The notes beneath the pieces are model-generated. The model searched no databases. It saw nothing but the letters and a program-made list of their open reading frames with translations, and was not told the origin of the DNA. 64,000 nucleotides of DNA from contig JACRDG010000049.1 in assembly GCA_016218715.1 (NCBI GenBank), positions 23,194 to 87,193 on the forward strand, read 5' to 3'. Below, in pieces: positions 8,313 through 15,799 of this stretch. Made by a program: the position numbers and the translations under genes. The DNA is from Desulfomonile tiedjei. GTDB taxonomy: Bacteria; Desulfobacterota; Desulfomonilia; Desulfomonilales; Desulfomonilaceae. How positions within the stretch are numbered: position 1 is the stretch's first letter; every line of letters begins with the position of its first letter.

Positions 8313-8883
8313 TCTGCAACAATCGATGAGAGGTCTGCACACCTGTCTCAAAGAGGTCCGGTCGGTCCGGGACACTGCCGGCCCTCGCCCGCAGTGTTCC
8401 TGCGCGTTTTGTCTTAACGGAATCGCTCCGTTCTCGCCGAGCCAACGGACCTGGTCCGGGAGAGGTTCTCGCCGCCCGATCCACGTAGGTACAAACGATT
8501 GCGCAAGCAGTCACACACATGGGCCGTTTCCTTCTCTGCACGCCTATGACGTACTCTTCCGGATTCACTTTGTCACGCCAGGTCTTCTTGACTATTGTGG
8601 TAGAAACGGGTAGCAATACTCTACGGTAGAGTCTCTACACTTGGCCTAATAGCCACGTTTTTCACGGCTGGCGGCCCAATGTCCGGATGGTCGGGGTCAC
8701 TGGTACGGAGAGGTAAAACGTTCGGGCGACTCAGTTTTCTTGTTCACTCCTGTTTTCGGACATTCTCCAGAGGGGGCCTCCCGTAATGCGGGCAAGAGAA
8801 AGAATTGACACGGAAACGCTGTATAATCCCCTTAAACAGCGTCAAGTGGGACAAAGTCAAGCCAGGAAGGGAGGAATCGTGCC
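8313..8883. other. Gene-poor spacer with a palindrome and a TATAAT box
   Basis: No convincing gene is seen in these 571 bases. They hold a 15-bp perfect palindrome at 8618-8632. Near 8805-8827 a TTGACA and a TATAAT lie only 11 bases apart, too close for a normal sigma-70 promoter, although the TATAAT may serve as the -10 of the small gene at 8884. The leader of that gene would then be about 50 bases. Confidence 0.4.
8618..8632. promoter_or_regulatory. Perfect 15-bp palindrome, operator-like
   Basis: ACTCTAC-G-GTAGAGT has two 7-base arms around one central base. It stands in a gene-free spacer about 250 bases upstream of the small gene at 8884. The size and symmetry fit a binding site for a dimeric repressor, but no regulator is tied to it by sequence. 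A very tight hairpin is unlikely with a one-base loop. Confidence 0.35.
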
Positions 8884-9150
8884 ATGTCTCTTGAGGATCA
8901 CGAGGCCGGCATCATCACGGGCCTTGCGTCGCAAGAGCCTGCCGTTTCGTGGCTACGGGAAATGAAAACCCGCGAGCAACAGGCAATGGTATTTCGGGGC
9001 GTCCTTGCCATGGCGTTGAGACGAACGACCACCGCTGTGGTCCGCCATACTCTCTGGACGCACTATAACGTCAATACCACGGACAAGGAATTAGAAGTGC
9101 TGAAGGATCGTCTGGTTGCGCTAGGCACGTTTGGGCCTTCCAGGAGCTAG
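8884..9150 (+). CDS. Small protein of unknown function (88 aa)
   Basis: The ATG at 8884 is preceded by GGGAGG about 9 bases upstream, and a TATAAT lies about 57 bases upstream. The 88-residue product is soluble-looking, amphipathic and probably helical, with a basic centre (ALRRTTTAVVRHTLW) and no cysteines, signal peptide or membrane segment. I do not recognise a family. It stands alone: the two-component system ends 600 bases before it and the next gene is convergent. The good ribosome-binding site and coding-like composition are the main reasons to accept it. Confidence 0.55.
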   Translation: MSLEDHEAGIITGLASQEPAVSWLREMKTREQQAMVFRGVLAMALRRTTTAVVRHTLWTHYNVNTTDKELEVLKDRLVALGTFGPSRS

Positions 9151-9456
9151 CAGCATCGGGTGTGGTATGATCCAATACAACGGGATCGTGTCACACCCAA
9201 CCTTCCTGCCGCCCATGACGCAAGAATGGGCACAGGGTTTTGCCCAAGATCTCGGATTGGTTTGACGGTACCCTCATTCATGCACCTGACTGTGCTGGCT
9301 CCCCACCAAATTCAACGAGAAAATCTGCAGTATTCCTGCAAAATATAAGAAAATACCATCGTTGTATTGAGAGTCCGGGCGGCCGATCTGTTTCGGACAC
9401 AACTTCTTGGCAACCTCTATAAGTTTCGTTGTTGCCGTCTGCCTATGGAGTTGGCC
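9151..9456. other. Convergent spacer, nothing recognised
   Basis: About 306 bases between the end of the small gene and the end of the thioredoxin/DsbD-like gene, which converge on it. Locally AT-rich around 9310-9365. I see no gene, RNA or strong hairpin. Confidence 0.4.
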
Positions 9457-10665
9457 CTATCCGAACATCAACCATTCCGGGCGCAGGATAATCAGGGCTC
9501 CGAGGATCAGGAGGGCCACTGCACCCACGAGATTCGCCCAGTGCACGTACCTGCCGGTCAGACCGGTGACCTCGAGGGTTGCCATGGCCGTGAAGAACAC
9601 CAACAAGTCGTCGAGCATGAACACCAGGATGTACAGCAACAGGTAAGCATGGTAGTCCCAAACCGGCAGGTCGCTGAGTGCCAACACCTGGGTGTACACC
9701 GCGGGTATCCCCGCGGAACAGAGGAGTTCAACCACGTTGACCGCGAACGCGAGCAGCACAATCCCCGTGGCTGCTATAGCAAGGCTTGGCTCCGACACCA
9801 GGGCACGCAGCTTCGCAAACACGCGCTGGTGACGTTCGGACGCGGCGAGGTCACAGACCTGCGCGGGATTGAGGAAGAACTCCCGAAGCGTGAACGCACC
9901 CGCCGACAGGGCAACCACACCGATCCCCACGCGGATCCAGATCACCATGCCAACGAAAAGCAACACGTTGAGCCATGCTGCCATGATGAGGTAGTACACG
10001 AATGCGGACGCAGCCAGGAAGGTGACTCCCAGCGCCCAACGCCGACGCTTGTTCCTCATCCCCACAAGCAGTCCCATGAGAAATACGAGCGTCCACATGG
10101 CGCACGGATTGAACCCGTCGGCAGCGCCGAGCACCACGGTCAACGCGGGGAGCGAGAGATGGCGCGTGGCAATCGAGCCAATGATTGGCAACCGTATCGT
10201 CTCTGGTAAACGCCGGCCGGGACTCGGTGCGGGTCTCTCGTCTCCGACCAGGGGCGGTTCTCCTGACAGCACCGGCCGCACACGATCGGCACACCTGCTC
10301 GTGAGGCAAACAAATGCTGCTGCCCTCAACTCGGTGCCGGTCGAAGTGTCGTCGTAGTACCCCGCGAAAACCCGATCACCGATGACGATGAACGGCACGA
10401 CCGGGTCTGCGATGCGATGCAATTCCGCGATCTTGCCAAAGACGTCCCGATGGAATGGGTTTCGCGTTATTTCGAGCCGATGCACGCGAATTGATGGTTC
10501 TTCGCTTTCGAGCCGGCCCAGAAACGCCAGCGCTCGTTCACAATGCGGGCAGCCGTTGGCCCAGAATACGTATACGTCCGTGCCCGCGGACGGCTCGCCG
10601 GTTTGACCGGATCCAGCCGCCAATGCTGTCAGGATGACGACAGCGAGAAGAAGTAACCGTGGCAC
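9457..10665 (-). CDS. Thioredoxin-like domain fused to a DsbD/CcdA-like membrane domain
   Basis: 402 residues from the GTG at 10665, chosen because GGAAGGA precedes it and a signal peptide (1-20) begins right there; upstream codons do not look coding. Residues about 28-120 form a thioredoxin/glutaredoxin-like domain with C39-P-H-C42. From about 165 onward there are six or more membrane helices, starting with a region containing FNPCAMWTL, where the conserved Asn-Pro-Cys recalls CcdA/DsbD-type electron-transfer membrane proteins. The likely role is moving reducing equivalents across the inner membrane to periplasmic disulfides, for example in cytochrome c maturation. That would suit a genome with many CXXCH proteins. 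The substrate is unknown. Confidence 0.8.
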   Translation of the reverse strand: MPRLLLLAVVILTALAAGSGQTGEPSAGTDVYVFWANGCPHCERALAFLGRLESEEPSIRVHRLEITRNPFHRDVFGKIAELHRIADPVVPFIVIGDRVFAGYYDDTSTGTELRAAAFVCLTSRCADRVRPVLSGEPPLVGDERPAPSPGRRLPETIRLPIIGSIATRHLSLPALTVVLGAADGFNPCAMWTLVFLMGLLVGMRNKRRRWALGVTFLAASAFVYYLIMAAWLNVLLFVGMVIWIRVGIGVVALSAGAFTLREFFLNPAQVCDLAASERHQRVFAKLRALVSEPSLAIAATGIVLLAFAVNVVELLCSAGIPAVYTQVLALSDLPVWDYHAYLLLYILVFMLDDLLVFFTAMATLEVTGLTGRYVHWANLVGAVALLILGALIILRPEWLMFG

Positions 10666-11062
10666 AGCAAACAGTCCTTCCGTTTGACCGCCACACGAAT
10701 CAACATCCGTTTCGGCAGTCCGTGGTGGTCTCAACAAACATCGTAACAAATCATCCGTTTCGAAGCGAGTTTCAGGTTCTGTCCGGAACGTCAATCAATA
10801 AGGTCAATATCGCCGTGTCCCTTGCCCACTGGCGTGAGCCCCAGAGGCCAAGGCCTCGGGGAAACACAGGATGGAGCGCCACTGCGGCAGAGGCAGGATT
10901 GCACCTCGAAGGGGGCTTCGCTTCGCTTACCATAGTCGGTACGAAGGTGTCCGCAAAAACGTCACCGTATGTGTGCAATGGTGCACCAAGCCTCAAGGGG
11001 CCGCGCCACCCATGCGAGGCCGACCTCCGAAGCTGAACGAGAATTGGCCAATCCGGCCCGGG
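10666..11062. other. Spacer with a small inverted repeat
   Basis: About 397 bases with no supported gene; the open frame reading plus-strand across it is antisense to the molybdenum-hydroxylase remnant. It holds the inverted repeat GAGGCC-AA-GGCCTC at 10844-10857. The promoter of the thioredoxin/DsbD-like gene should lie at its left end, but no clear boxes are seen. Confidence 0.4.
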
Positions 11063-11450
11063 TCAATCTTTGGTCAGATCACGCCTGGTGATCGGCAGCC
11101 TCCGAATCCGTTTGCCCGTTGCAGCGAACACCGCATTGGCAACGGCCGGCGCGACCGGCAGTACTCCCACTTCTCCGATACCCGTTGGTGGGGCTGTGCT
11201 CGGAACGATGTCAACCTCCGCTTTGGGCATCTCCTCCATCCGCAGGAGCGGAAACTCATCGAAGTTGATCTGCTCTGCCCGTCCTTTCCCAATGGTGATC
11301 GAGCCCTTCAATGTAGCGGTCAAACCGAAAGCGATGGCGCCGGACATCTGTGCTTCCACGATCTTCGGATTGATTACTGTTCCGCAATCAACGGCACAGA
11401 CCACGCGATGAACGTTCAGCTGCCCGCCCTTCAAGCGGTTTTCGGCTAGG
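11063..11450 (-). pseudogene. Remnant of a molybdenum hydroxylase large subunit (IorB-like C-terminus)
   Basis: The frame encodes about 125 residues that look like the last part of the molybdopterin-binding subunit of isoquinoline 1-oxidoreductase-type (xanthine dehydrogenase family) enzymes: VHRVVCAVDCG, INPKIVEAQMSGAIAFGL, and VPSTAPPTGIGEVGVLPVAPAVANA close to a natural end. Normal subunits exceed 700 residues, so more than 80 percent is missing, and no electron-transfer [2Fe-2S] partner lies nearby. Upstream of about 11450 the frame no longer looks like the family. This is a decayed relic or the truncated end of a deleted or transferred operon, not a working enzyme. Confidence 0.8.
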
Positions 11451-11722
11451 ACGCTCCCGGAAGTTGCCTCTTCCCGGGCGTCTGCTCGCTTTGCTCCTGA
11501 GTGATTCAGCCTGATGCAAGGTGTGTGGGGAGCGTAGCAGATTCGGAAAGAATCAGTCAAGAAAACCTGCTGGTTACTTCATAAATGAAGTCTAATCGCG
11601 CGAAATTGTTCGAACCTTGGTGAATCAATTGAGAAGTTCGAAGTCCATCAGGAGGTTAACCCAAGTGGTTAATGGTGGCACGGAGATTGCCCAAGACCAG
11701 GGGGAAGTGAACGAGTGGGTGC

Positions 11723-12199
11723 TCAAGAGTCAGTCGGCAAGGAAATCTTCTTCTCTTGGGCTTCTTGCTTCTCCCATTTCTGCCTAAGCGCCCTCGATCC
11801 CGCGTCAATCATTCTATCCCGTTGCTGCCTGGTTCTTGTCTTGGCTTCTTCTATCTTGGCGAAAAGTTCCTTGGGATCGTAAGGTTTGAGCAGATAGTCA
11901 AACACTCCCCACTCCATGCCTTTGATGGCAGGTTCGAGCGTATCCCGGCATGCTAAAAGGACGATTTTGATCGCAGGGAACGACATCTGGATCTGCCGCA
12001 ACCGGCTGAAGCTTTCCGAGTCCAAGAAGTGCGCGTCATAAAGGACCACGTCGAAGTCAGGAGTGAGTTCGAGCAACGTCAAAGCTTGTTCGGAACTCGT
12101 GGCTACCGACACCGAGATTTGCTTGTGGGAAAGCATGATCTTGGTGGTATCCGCGAAAGCAGCATCCTTGTCGGCCAGCAAGACTTTTGTTGCGGTCAT
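11723..12199 (-). CDS. Stand-alone receiver-domain response regulator
   Basis: 158 residues from the ATG at 12199, which follows GGGGAGG; the longer open frame upstream has no ribosome-binding site. Residues about 4-120 form a receiver domain with an acidic pocket (DKD), the phospho-acceptor Asp in VVLYDAHF, and Lys in LLKPYDPKEL. A charged, helical tail of about 40 residues (KTRTRQQRDR, QEAQEKK) follows and no output domain is present. It may work as a CheY/Spo0F-type phosphate relay or by binding a partner protein. No histidine kinase is adjacent, so its partner is unknown. Confidence 0.85.
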   Translation of the reverse strand: MTATKVLLADKDAAFADTTKIMLSHKQISVSVATSSEQALTLLELTPDFDVVLYDAHFLDSESFSRLRQIQMSFPAIKIVLLACRDTLEPAIKGMEWGVFDYLLKPYDPKELFAKIEEAKTRTRQQRDRMIDAGSRALRQKWEKQEAQEKKISLPTDS

Positions 12200-12696
12200 C
12201 TCAAGGCCTCCCCTCGGCACTGAAACACGTCGTTTTTCATTATAACAGAAGATATTATCCGGTATTATGCAGTGGTCTTTCCATTTTGACCGTTTTGGCT
12301 GCCTTGAGGGGCACAGAAGTCGCCCTGCTGACCTCAAATGGTTTCAGCGGCGTGTCCCCCGCGAGCGAACGCAGGTCGAACCGTTCTCCGGTTCCCGAAA
12401 AAGTACTCTTTCCCCGTTTCTGAGCGTACATCGCCGCACGATGCGCGGTCAAGGATAATCGCGCACATGCCCCCGGTCGGGAAGGGGGGGAACGGACGCG
12501 CTCGCTGAGAAGGTGACGGGGTCCCGCGGGGAGGTATACTCGGATAATGGTTAGGCCATAAGCGTGCCAAACTCAATCACGATCGGTCTTTGGTGGGTCC
12601 GCGGCCTTGATCTGCCAAAAATTACCGCAAATCTACATCATGCCAATAGGTTAGCCCGTAGAGTGGATAATTACTTGAAAGGACGACCGATTCAGA
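12200..12696. other. Gene-free spacer left of the tmRNA gene
   Basis: No supported gene in about 500 bases; the frames of 60-80 codons here lack ribosome-binding sites and family features. The left end must contain the promoter of the receiver protein. The right end borders the 11-bp tandem repeat and the 3' end of the tmRNA gene. Confidence 0.4.
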
Positions 12697-12729
12697 ATTT
12701 ACTGACGATTTACTGACGATTTACTGACG
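12697..12729. repeat. Three perfect tandem copies of an 11-bp unit
   Basis: The unit ATTTACTGACG is repeated exactly three times (12697-12707, 12708-12718, 12719-12729). It lies 40 bases beyond the 3' end of the tmRNA gene. Such short direct repeats can be iterated protein-binding sites or slippage products. The position next to tmRNA, a common integration target, makes an attachment-site relic conceivable, but no integrase is seen. Confidence 0.85.
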
Positions 12730-12730
12730 C

Positions 12731-12757
12731 CATCATAGGGGTCTGGTCCCAATGATG
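12731..12757 (-). terminator. Hairpin downstream of the tmRNA 3' end
   Basis: CATCAT (12731-12736) pairs with ATGATG (12752-12757) and an inner GGG/CCC adds to the stem. It starts 13 bases past the tmRNA 3' end. No U-run follows on the transcribed strand, so termination activity is uncertain. Confidence 0.35.
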
Positions 12758-12769
12758 TCAGCAGGTTAT

Positions 12770-13123
12770 TGGTGGAGGCGGCGGGAATCGAACCCGCGTC
12801 CGAGAATCTTCAGCCGAAGGCGTCTACATGCTTATCCCGACTTTTGTGTCTCGTCCGAGGGGACCCGATCAGGCGCGGTTCCCGGCAGACCAGCCCGCTA
12901 AGCTTTTCGCGTCAGCCCCAACAGGCACGGGGCATCAGCTATCCCGCTGTGCTCGCTTCTTCCATCCCCACGGGAAAAGAACGGAGAAGCGCTAGCCTAC
13001 GCGGCTAGAGCGTACTCGTAGTTATTGGCGAGTATTTTTATGCACCGGCGGATTAACGAGTCACCGGAGTGCTCGACATGCAGCCTTGACCTCAACTATC
13101 CCCGTCGAAACCGGATCGCCCCC
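12770..13123 (-). ncRNA. ssrA: Transfer-messenger RNA (tmRNA)
   Basis: A one-piece tmRNA of about 354 bases. Its 5' end (GGGGGCG, 13123-13117) pairs with CGCCTCC in front of the ACCA end at 12770, forming the acceptor stem. The 5' domain has the conserved tRNA-like GATCCGGTTTCGACGGGG, and the 3' domain has the T-arm GGTTCGATTCCCGCC with encoded CCA. The reading frame at 13029-12997 encodes the tag ANNYEYALAA ending with a TAG stop. tmRNA rescues stalled ribosomes and marks the incomplete protein for proteolysis. It needs SmpB, encoded 70 bases upstream on the same strand. No separate promoter was recognised in the gap, so it may partly be processed from the smpB transcript. Confidence 0.97.
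12997..13029 (-). CDS. tmRNA proteolysis-tag reading frame
   Basis: Resume codon GCC at 13029-13027, then codons for A-N-N-Y-E-Y-A-L-A-A and the stop TAG at 12999-12997. The hydrophobic ALAA end is the signal recognised by ClpXP-type proteases. TAG is a less usual stop for tmRNA frames than TAA. It is not translated from a start codon. Confidence 0.9.
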   Translation of the reverse strand, partial: ANNYEYALAA

Positions 13124-13194
13124 GGGGAAACCGATGGTCAGCCAACTCATTGATATGGACACTCGACCCATGCTTTGGTTTCACGATCAGTGCT

Positions 13195-13668
13195 TCAAGC
13201 GGACCGTTGACGATATTTCGTCAGCCGCTCCAGCTCGCGACGCAAGTCTTTCTTCTTGATCGCCTCGCGCTTGTCATAGGTCTTCTTGCCACGGGCCAGC
13301 GCCAATTCGACTTTGACCTTACCATCCTTGAAGTACAGTTTCAAGGGAATCAGCGAAAAGCCTCTTTCCGTGACCTTTCCCGTGAGCTTCTTGATCTGTT
13401 GCCGGTGGAGCAGGAGCTTGCGCTCTCGGAGCGGATCGTGGTTGTCGCGATTCGCAGCAGCGTAAGCTGAGATGTGCGCATCCACCAGGAAGACCTCTCC
13501 TCGACGGAACTTCGCATACGAGTCGGAGAGGTTCGCCCGTCCCTCCCGTAGCGACTTCACCTCGGATCCGAGAAGCACGATCCCCGCCTCGAAGGTCTCC
13601 TCGATCTCGAAATTGAAAAAGGCCTTCTTATTCTTACAGATGATCTTTACGTTTTCGTGCTTCGACAT
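13195..13668 (-). CDS. smpB: SsrA-binding protein SmpB
   Basis: 157 residues, the normal family length, from the ATG at 13668 eight bases after the ptsI stop. It shows the SmpB OB-fold features: the N-terminal KNKKAFFNFEIEETFEAGIVL, GSEVKSLREGRANLSDSYA, and the basic C-terminal tail (GKKTYDKREAIKKKDLRRELER) that inserts into the ribosomal mRNA channel. SmpB brings alanylated tmRNA to stalled ribosomes. The adjacent ssrA gene on the same strand is a fitting neighbour. It is probably cotranscribed with the PTS genes upstream. Confidence 0.97.
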   Translation of the reverse strand: MSKHENVKIICKNKKAFFNFEIEETFEAGIVLLGSEVKSLREGRANLSDSYAKFRRGEVFLVDAHISAYAAANRDNHDPLRERKLLLHRQQIKKLTGKVTERGFSLIPLKLYFKDGKVKVELALARGKKTYDKREAIKKKDLRRELERLTKYRQRSA

Positions 13669-13676
13669 CCTATGGC

Positions 13677-15515
13677 CTACGTCTCGTCCACGAAATAGTC
13701 CGTGGGGAAACGCTTCTTGATCCAATCGCTCAGGTACCCCCGAATCTCACCGGCCGAGTGCATTTCAAAGGCTCGTCGGGTCAATTCCATGCATTCGTCC
13801 AGGCTGATGGATCTGATCAGCTTCTTGACCATAGGTATGGACAGCGCGTTCATCGAAAGCTCGTTGATCCCGAGGCCTAAGAGAATCGGCACGCTCACCG
13901 GGTCCCCCGCCATTTCTCCGCACATCGCGATGGGGACCCCTGTGGCCTGGCACACACTCGTGGTCTGGCGTATCAGTCGGAGAACCGCGGGATGAAGCGT
14001 GTCGTACAGGTAGTTGACGTTCTCGTTGACGCGGTCGATTGCTAACGCATACTGGATGAGGTCGTTCGTCCCGATGCTGAAGAAGTCTGCTTCCTTTGCC
14101 AGGAGATCCGCAATGGCCACCGCGGACGGGACTTCCACCAAGATTCCCACCTTGATCCGTTCGTCGAAGGGGATACCCTCGGAGCGGAGGTCGTCCTTGA
14201 CCTCCTCGATAATCGTCTTGGCGAGCTGAGCCTCCGTGAGGCACGAGATCATCGGCAGCAAGAGCTGGCAGTTTCCGAGAACCGCGGCCCGCAGTATCGC
14301 CCGCAACTGAGTCCTGAAGAGGTCTCTGTGGTTCAGGCACAACCTGATGGCACGCATTCCCAGCGCGGGGTTGGCTTCCGGAGAAACCTTCAGACTCGCC
14401 GCGAGCTTATCCCCACCAATGTCGAGGGTTCTGATGGTCACCGGATTCGGCGCGTTCCGGATCAGCACCTGTCGATAGGCTTCGTACTGCTCTTCTTCTG
14501 TGGGGAGATCGTTCCTCCCCATGAAAAGATATTCGGTGCGAAAGAGTCCGATCCCTTCCGATCCGTGTGCAAGGGCAATCTCCACTTCGTCGAGCAGCTC
14601 GATGTTCGCGGAAATCCTCACTGAGCGGGTGCCATCCCGCGTCACTGCGGGAAGGCGGCCATATGCCATCACCGCTTCGTGATACTTGCGGTACACGTCC
14701 TGGCGTTCCCGGTAGCGGTATATCATTTCCGGATCGGGGTTGAGAATCACGACTCCGGTGCTGCCATCTATGATGATGGTGTCACCGCTCTGCGCTACCC
14801 GGGTGATATTCTGGAGACCGGTCACCGCTGGCAGTTTCATGGATCGCGCCATGATGGCAGTGTGGGAAGTACGGCCGCCCATGTCGATGGCAAACCCTAA
14901 GACCCGCTCGCTCTTGATCTGGGCAGTGTCCGCGGGAGAGAGGTCGTGAGCCACCAGGACCGAATGCGGCGGTAACTGGTGAATCTTGCTCTCGGAAGGG
15001 ACCCCCATCAGGATCCTAAGAACCCGCTCACCGACAAAATGAATGTCGCGTGCCCGCTCTCGGAAGTATTCGTCTTCGGTCGTCTCAAAGGCCGCGGCAA
15101 TCTTGTGCATGACCTCCGAGAGGGCCCATTCTGCATTCTGTCTTTCCGACTCGATGGCCTTCTTCGTTCCCTCGAAGAACATCCGGTCTTCCAAGAGCAG
15201 GATTGAGGTCTCGAAGAGGTACGCATGATCCGCGAGGGGGTGATCCGGGCCGATGGTGCTCTTGATGCTCTTCAATCGCTCGGCTGCCGATTTCACCGCG
15301 GCCTCGAAGCGGCCGATCTCGGAAACGACTTCTTCCGGGTTCAGGATTCTCTTGGGACACATCTCCGTGGCGAAGCGTTCGATCGCGACCACTTGACCGA
15401 TGCCCACGCCACCTGACGCAGCAATCCCCTTGAGAAATTTGTTCGTATCGTTTTCTACCGGACCGACGCCTGGCTCTGACATATCTCTGTATTCCGCCTC
15501 ACTGCGATTCTTCAT
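13677..15515 (-). CDS. ptsI: PTS Enzyme I (phosphoenolpyruvate-protein phosphotransferase)
   Basis: 612 residues, slightly longer than the usual 570-590 because of a short N-terminal extension; an ATG at 15482 is an alternative start. It has the phospho-histidine motif GGRTSHTAIMAR (His218), the PEP-binding region (GIGLFRTEYLFM, TLDIGGDK) and the C-terminal active site with AMCGEMAGDP. It transfers phosphate from PEP to HPr in the cytoplasm. Its start overlaps the HPr gene by 17 bases, so the two are coupled. No EIIA, EIIB or EIIC is found in the window, so this phosphorelay either serves components encoded elsewhere or is mainly regulatory. Confidence 0.95.
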   Translation of the reverse strand: MKNRSEAEYRDMSEPGVGPVENDTNKFLKGIAASGGVGIGQVVAIERFATEMCPKRILNPEEVVSEIGRFEAAVKSAAERLKSIKSTIGPDHPLADHAYLFETSILLLEDRMFFEGTKKAIESERQNAEWALSEVMHKIAAAFETTEDEYFRERARDIHFVGERVLRILMGVPSESKIHQLPPHSVLVAHDLSPADTAQIKSERVLGFAIDMGGRTSHTAIMARSMKLPAVTGLQNITRVAQSGDTIIIDGSTGVVILNPDPEMIYRYRERQDVYRKYHEAVMAYGRLPAVTRDGTRSVRISANIELLDEVEIALAHGSEGIGLFRTEYLFMGRNDLPTEEEQYEAYRQVLIRNAPNPVTIRTLDIGGDKLAASLKVSPEANPALGMRAIRLCLNHRDLFRTQLRAILRAAVLGNCQLLLPMISCLTEAQLAKTIIEEVKDDLRSEGIPFDERIKVGILVEVPSAVAIADLLAKEADFFSIGTNDLIQYALAIDRVNENVNYLYDTLHPAVLRLIRQTTSVCQATGVPIAMCGEMAGDPVSVPILLGLGINELSMNALSIPMVKKLIRSISLDECMELTRRAFEMHSAGEIRGYLSDWIKKRFPTDYFVDET

Positions 15516-15780
15516 CCGTGATCAGTCTGCCTATCTCTTCGATGGCCTGCCGGCAATCGGGTCCCTCGGCTCGAACAACTATTTCGCTGCCCGGGGTCGC
15601 AGCCAGGAGAAGCAACCCGAGCACACTTCTGGCATCGACCTCCACACCGTCCTTCGAAACAGTCACCTTCGATGCGAAGTTTCTCATCGTTTGAACCACG
15701 GTGGTAGCCACCCGGGCATGGATGCCTAGTTGATTGCCTACGGTGAGCGTCTTTTGAAAGCGGTCGGCTTTGGGTTCCAT
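15499..15780 (-). CDS. ptsH: PTS phosphocarrier protein HPr
   Basis: 93 residues from the ATG at 15780. The active-site histidine is His21 in GNQLGIHARVA, the HPr signature. The conserved helix with Ser52 (VDARSVLGLLLLAATPG) corresponds to the regulatory serine region of HPr. It accepts phosphate from Enzyme I, encoded next, and passes it to EIIA proteins. It lies 20 bases beyond the corrected end of the EIID-like gene, in one minus-strand unit EIID-HPr-EI-SmpB. Confidence 0.94.
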   Translation of the reverse strand: MEPKADRFQKTLTVGNQLGIHARVATTVVQTMRNFASKVTVSKDGVEVDARSVLGLLLLAATPGSEIVVRAEGPDCRQAIEEIGRLITDEESQ

Positions 15781-15799
15781 AAAAATCCGTCCCGAGCGT

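Noticed and set aside
8805..8827. TTGACA and TATAAT as a sigma-70 promoter
   Set aside because: The spacing is 11 bases instead of about 17, so the two boxes cannot work together in the usual way; only the TATAAT might be used.
10871..11449. A 192-codon plus-strand frame
   Set aside because: It is antisense to the molybdenum-hydroxylase remnant, whose translated motifs are recognisable family blocks; the plus frame has none.
12697..12729. CRISPR array
   Set aside because: The three 11-bp copies are directly adjacent without spacers, and no cas genes are present.
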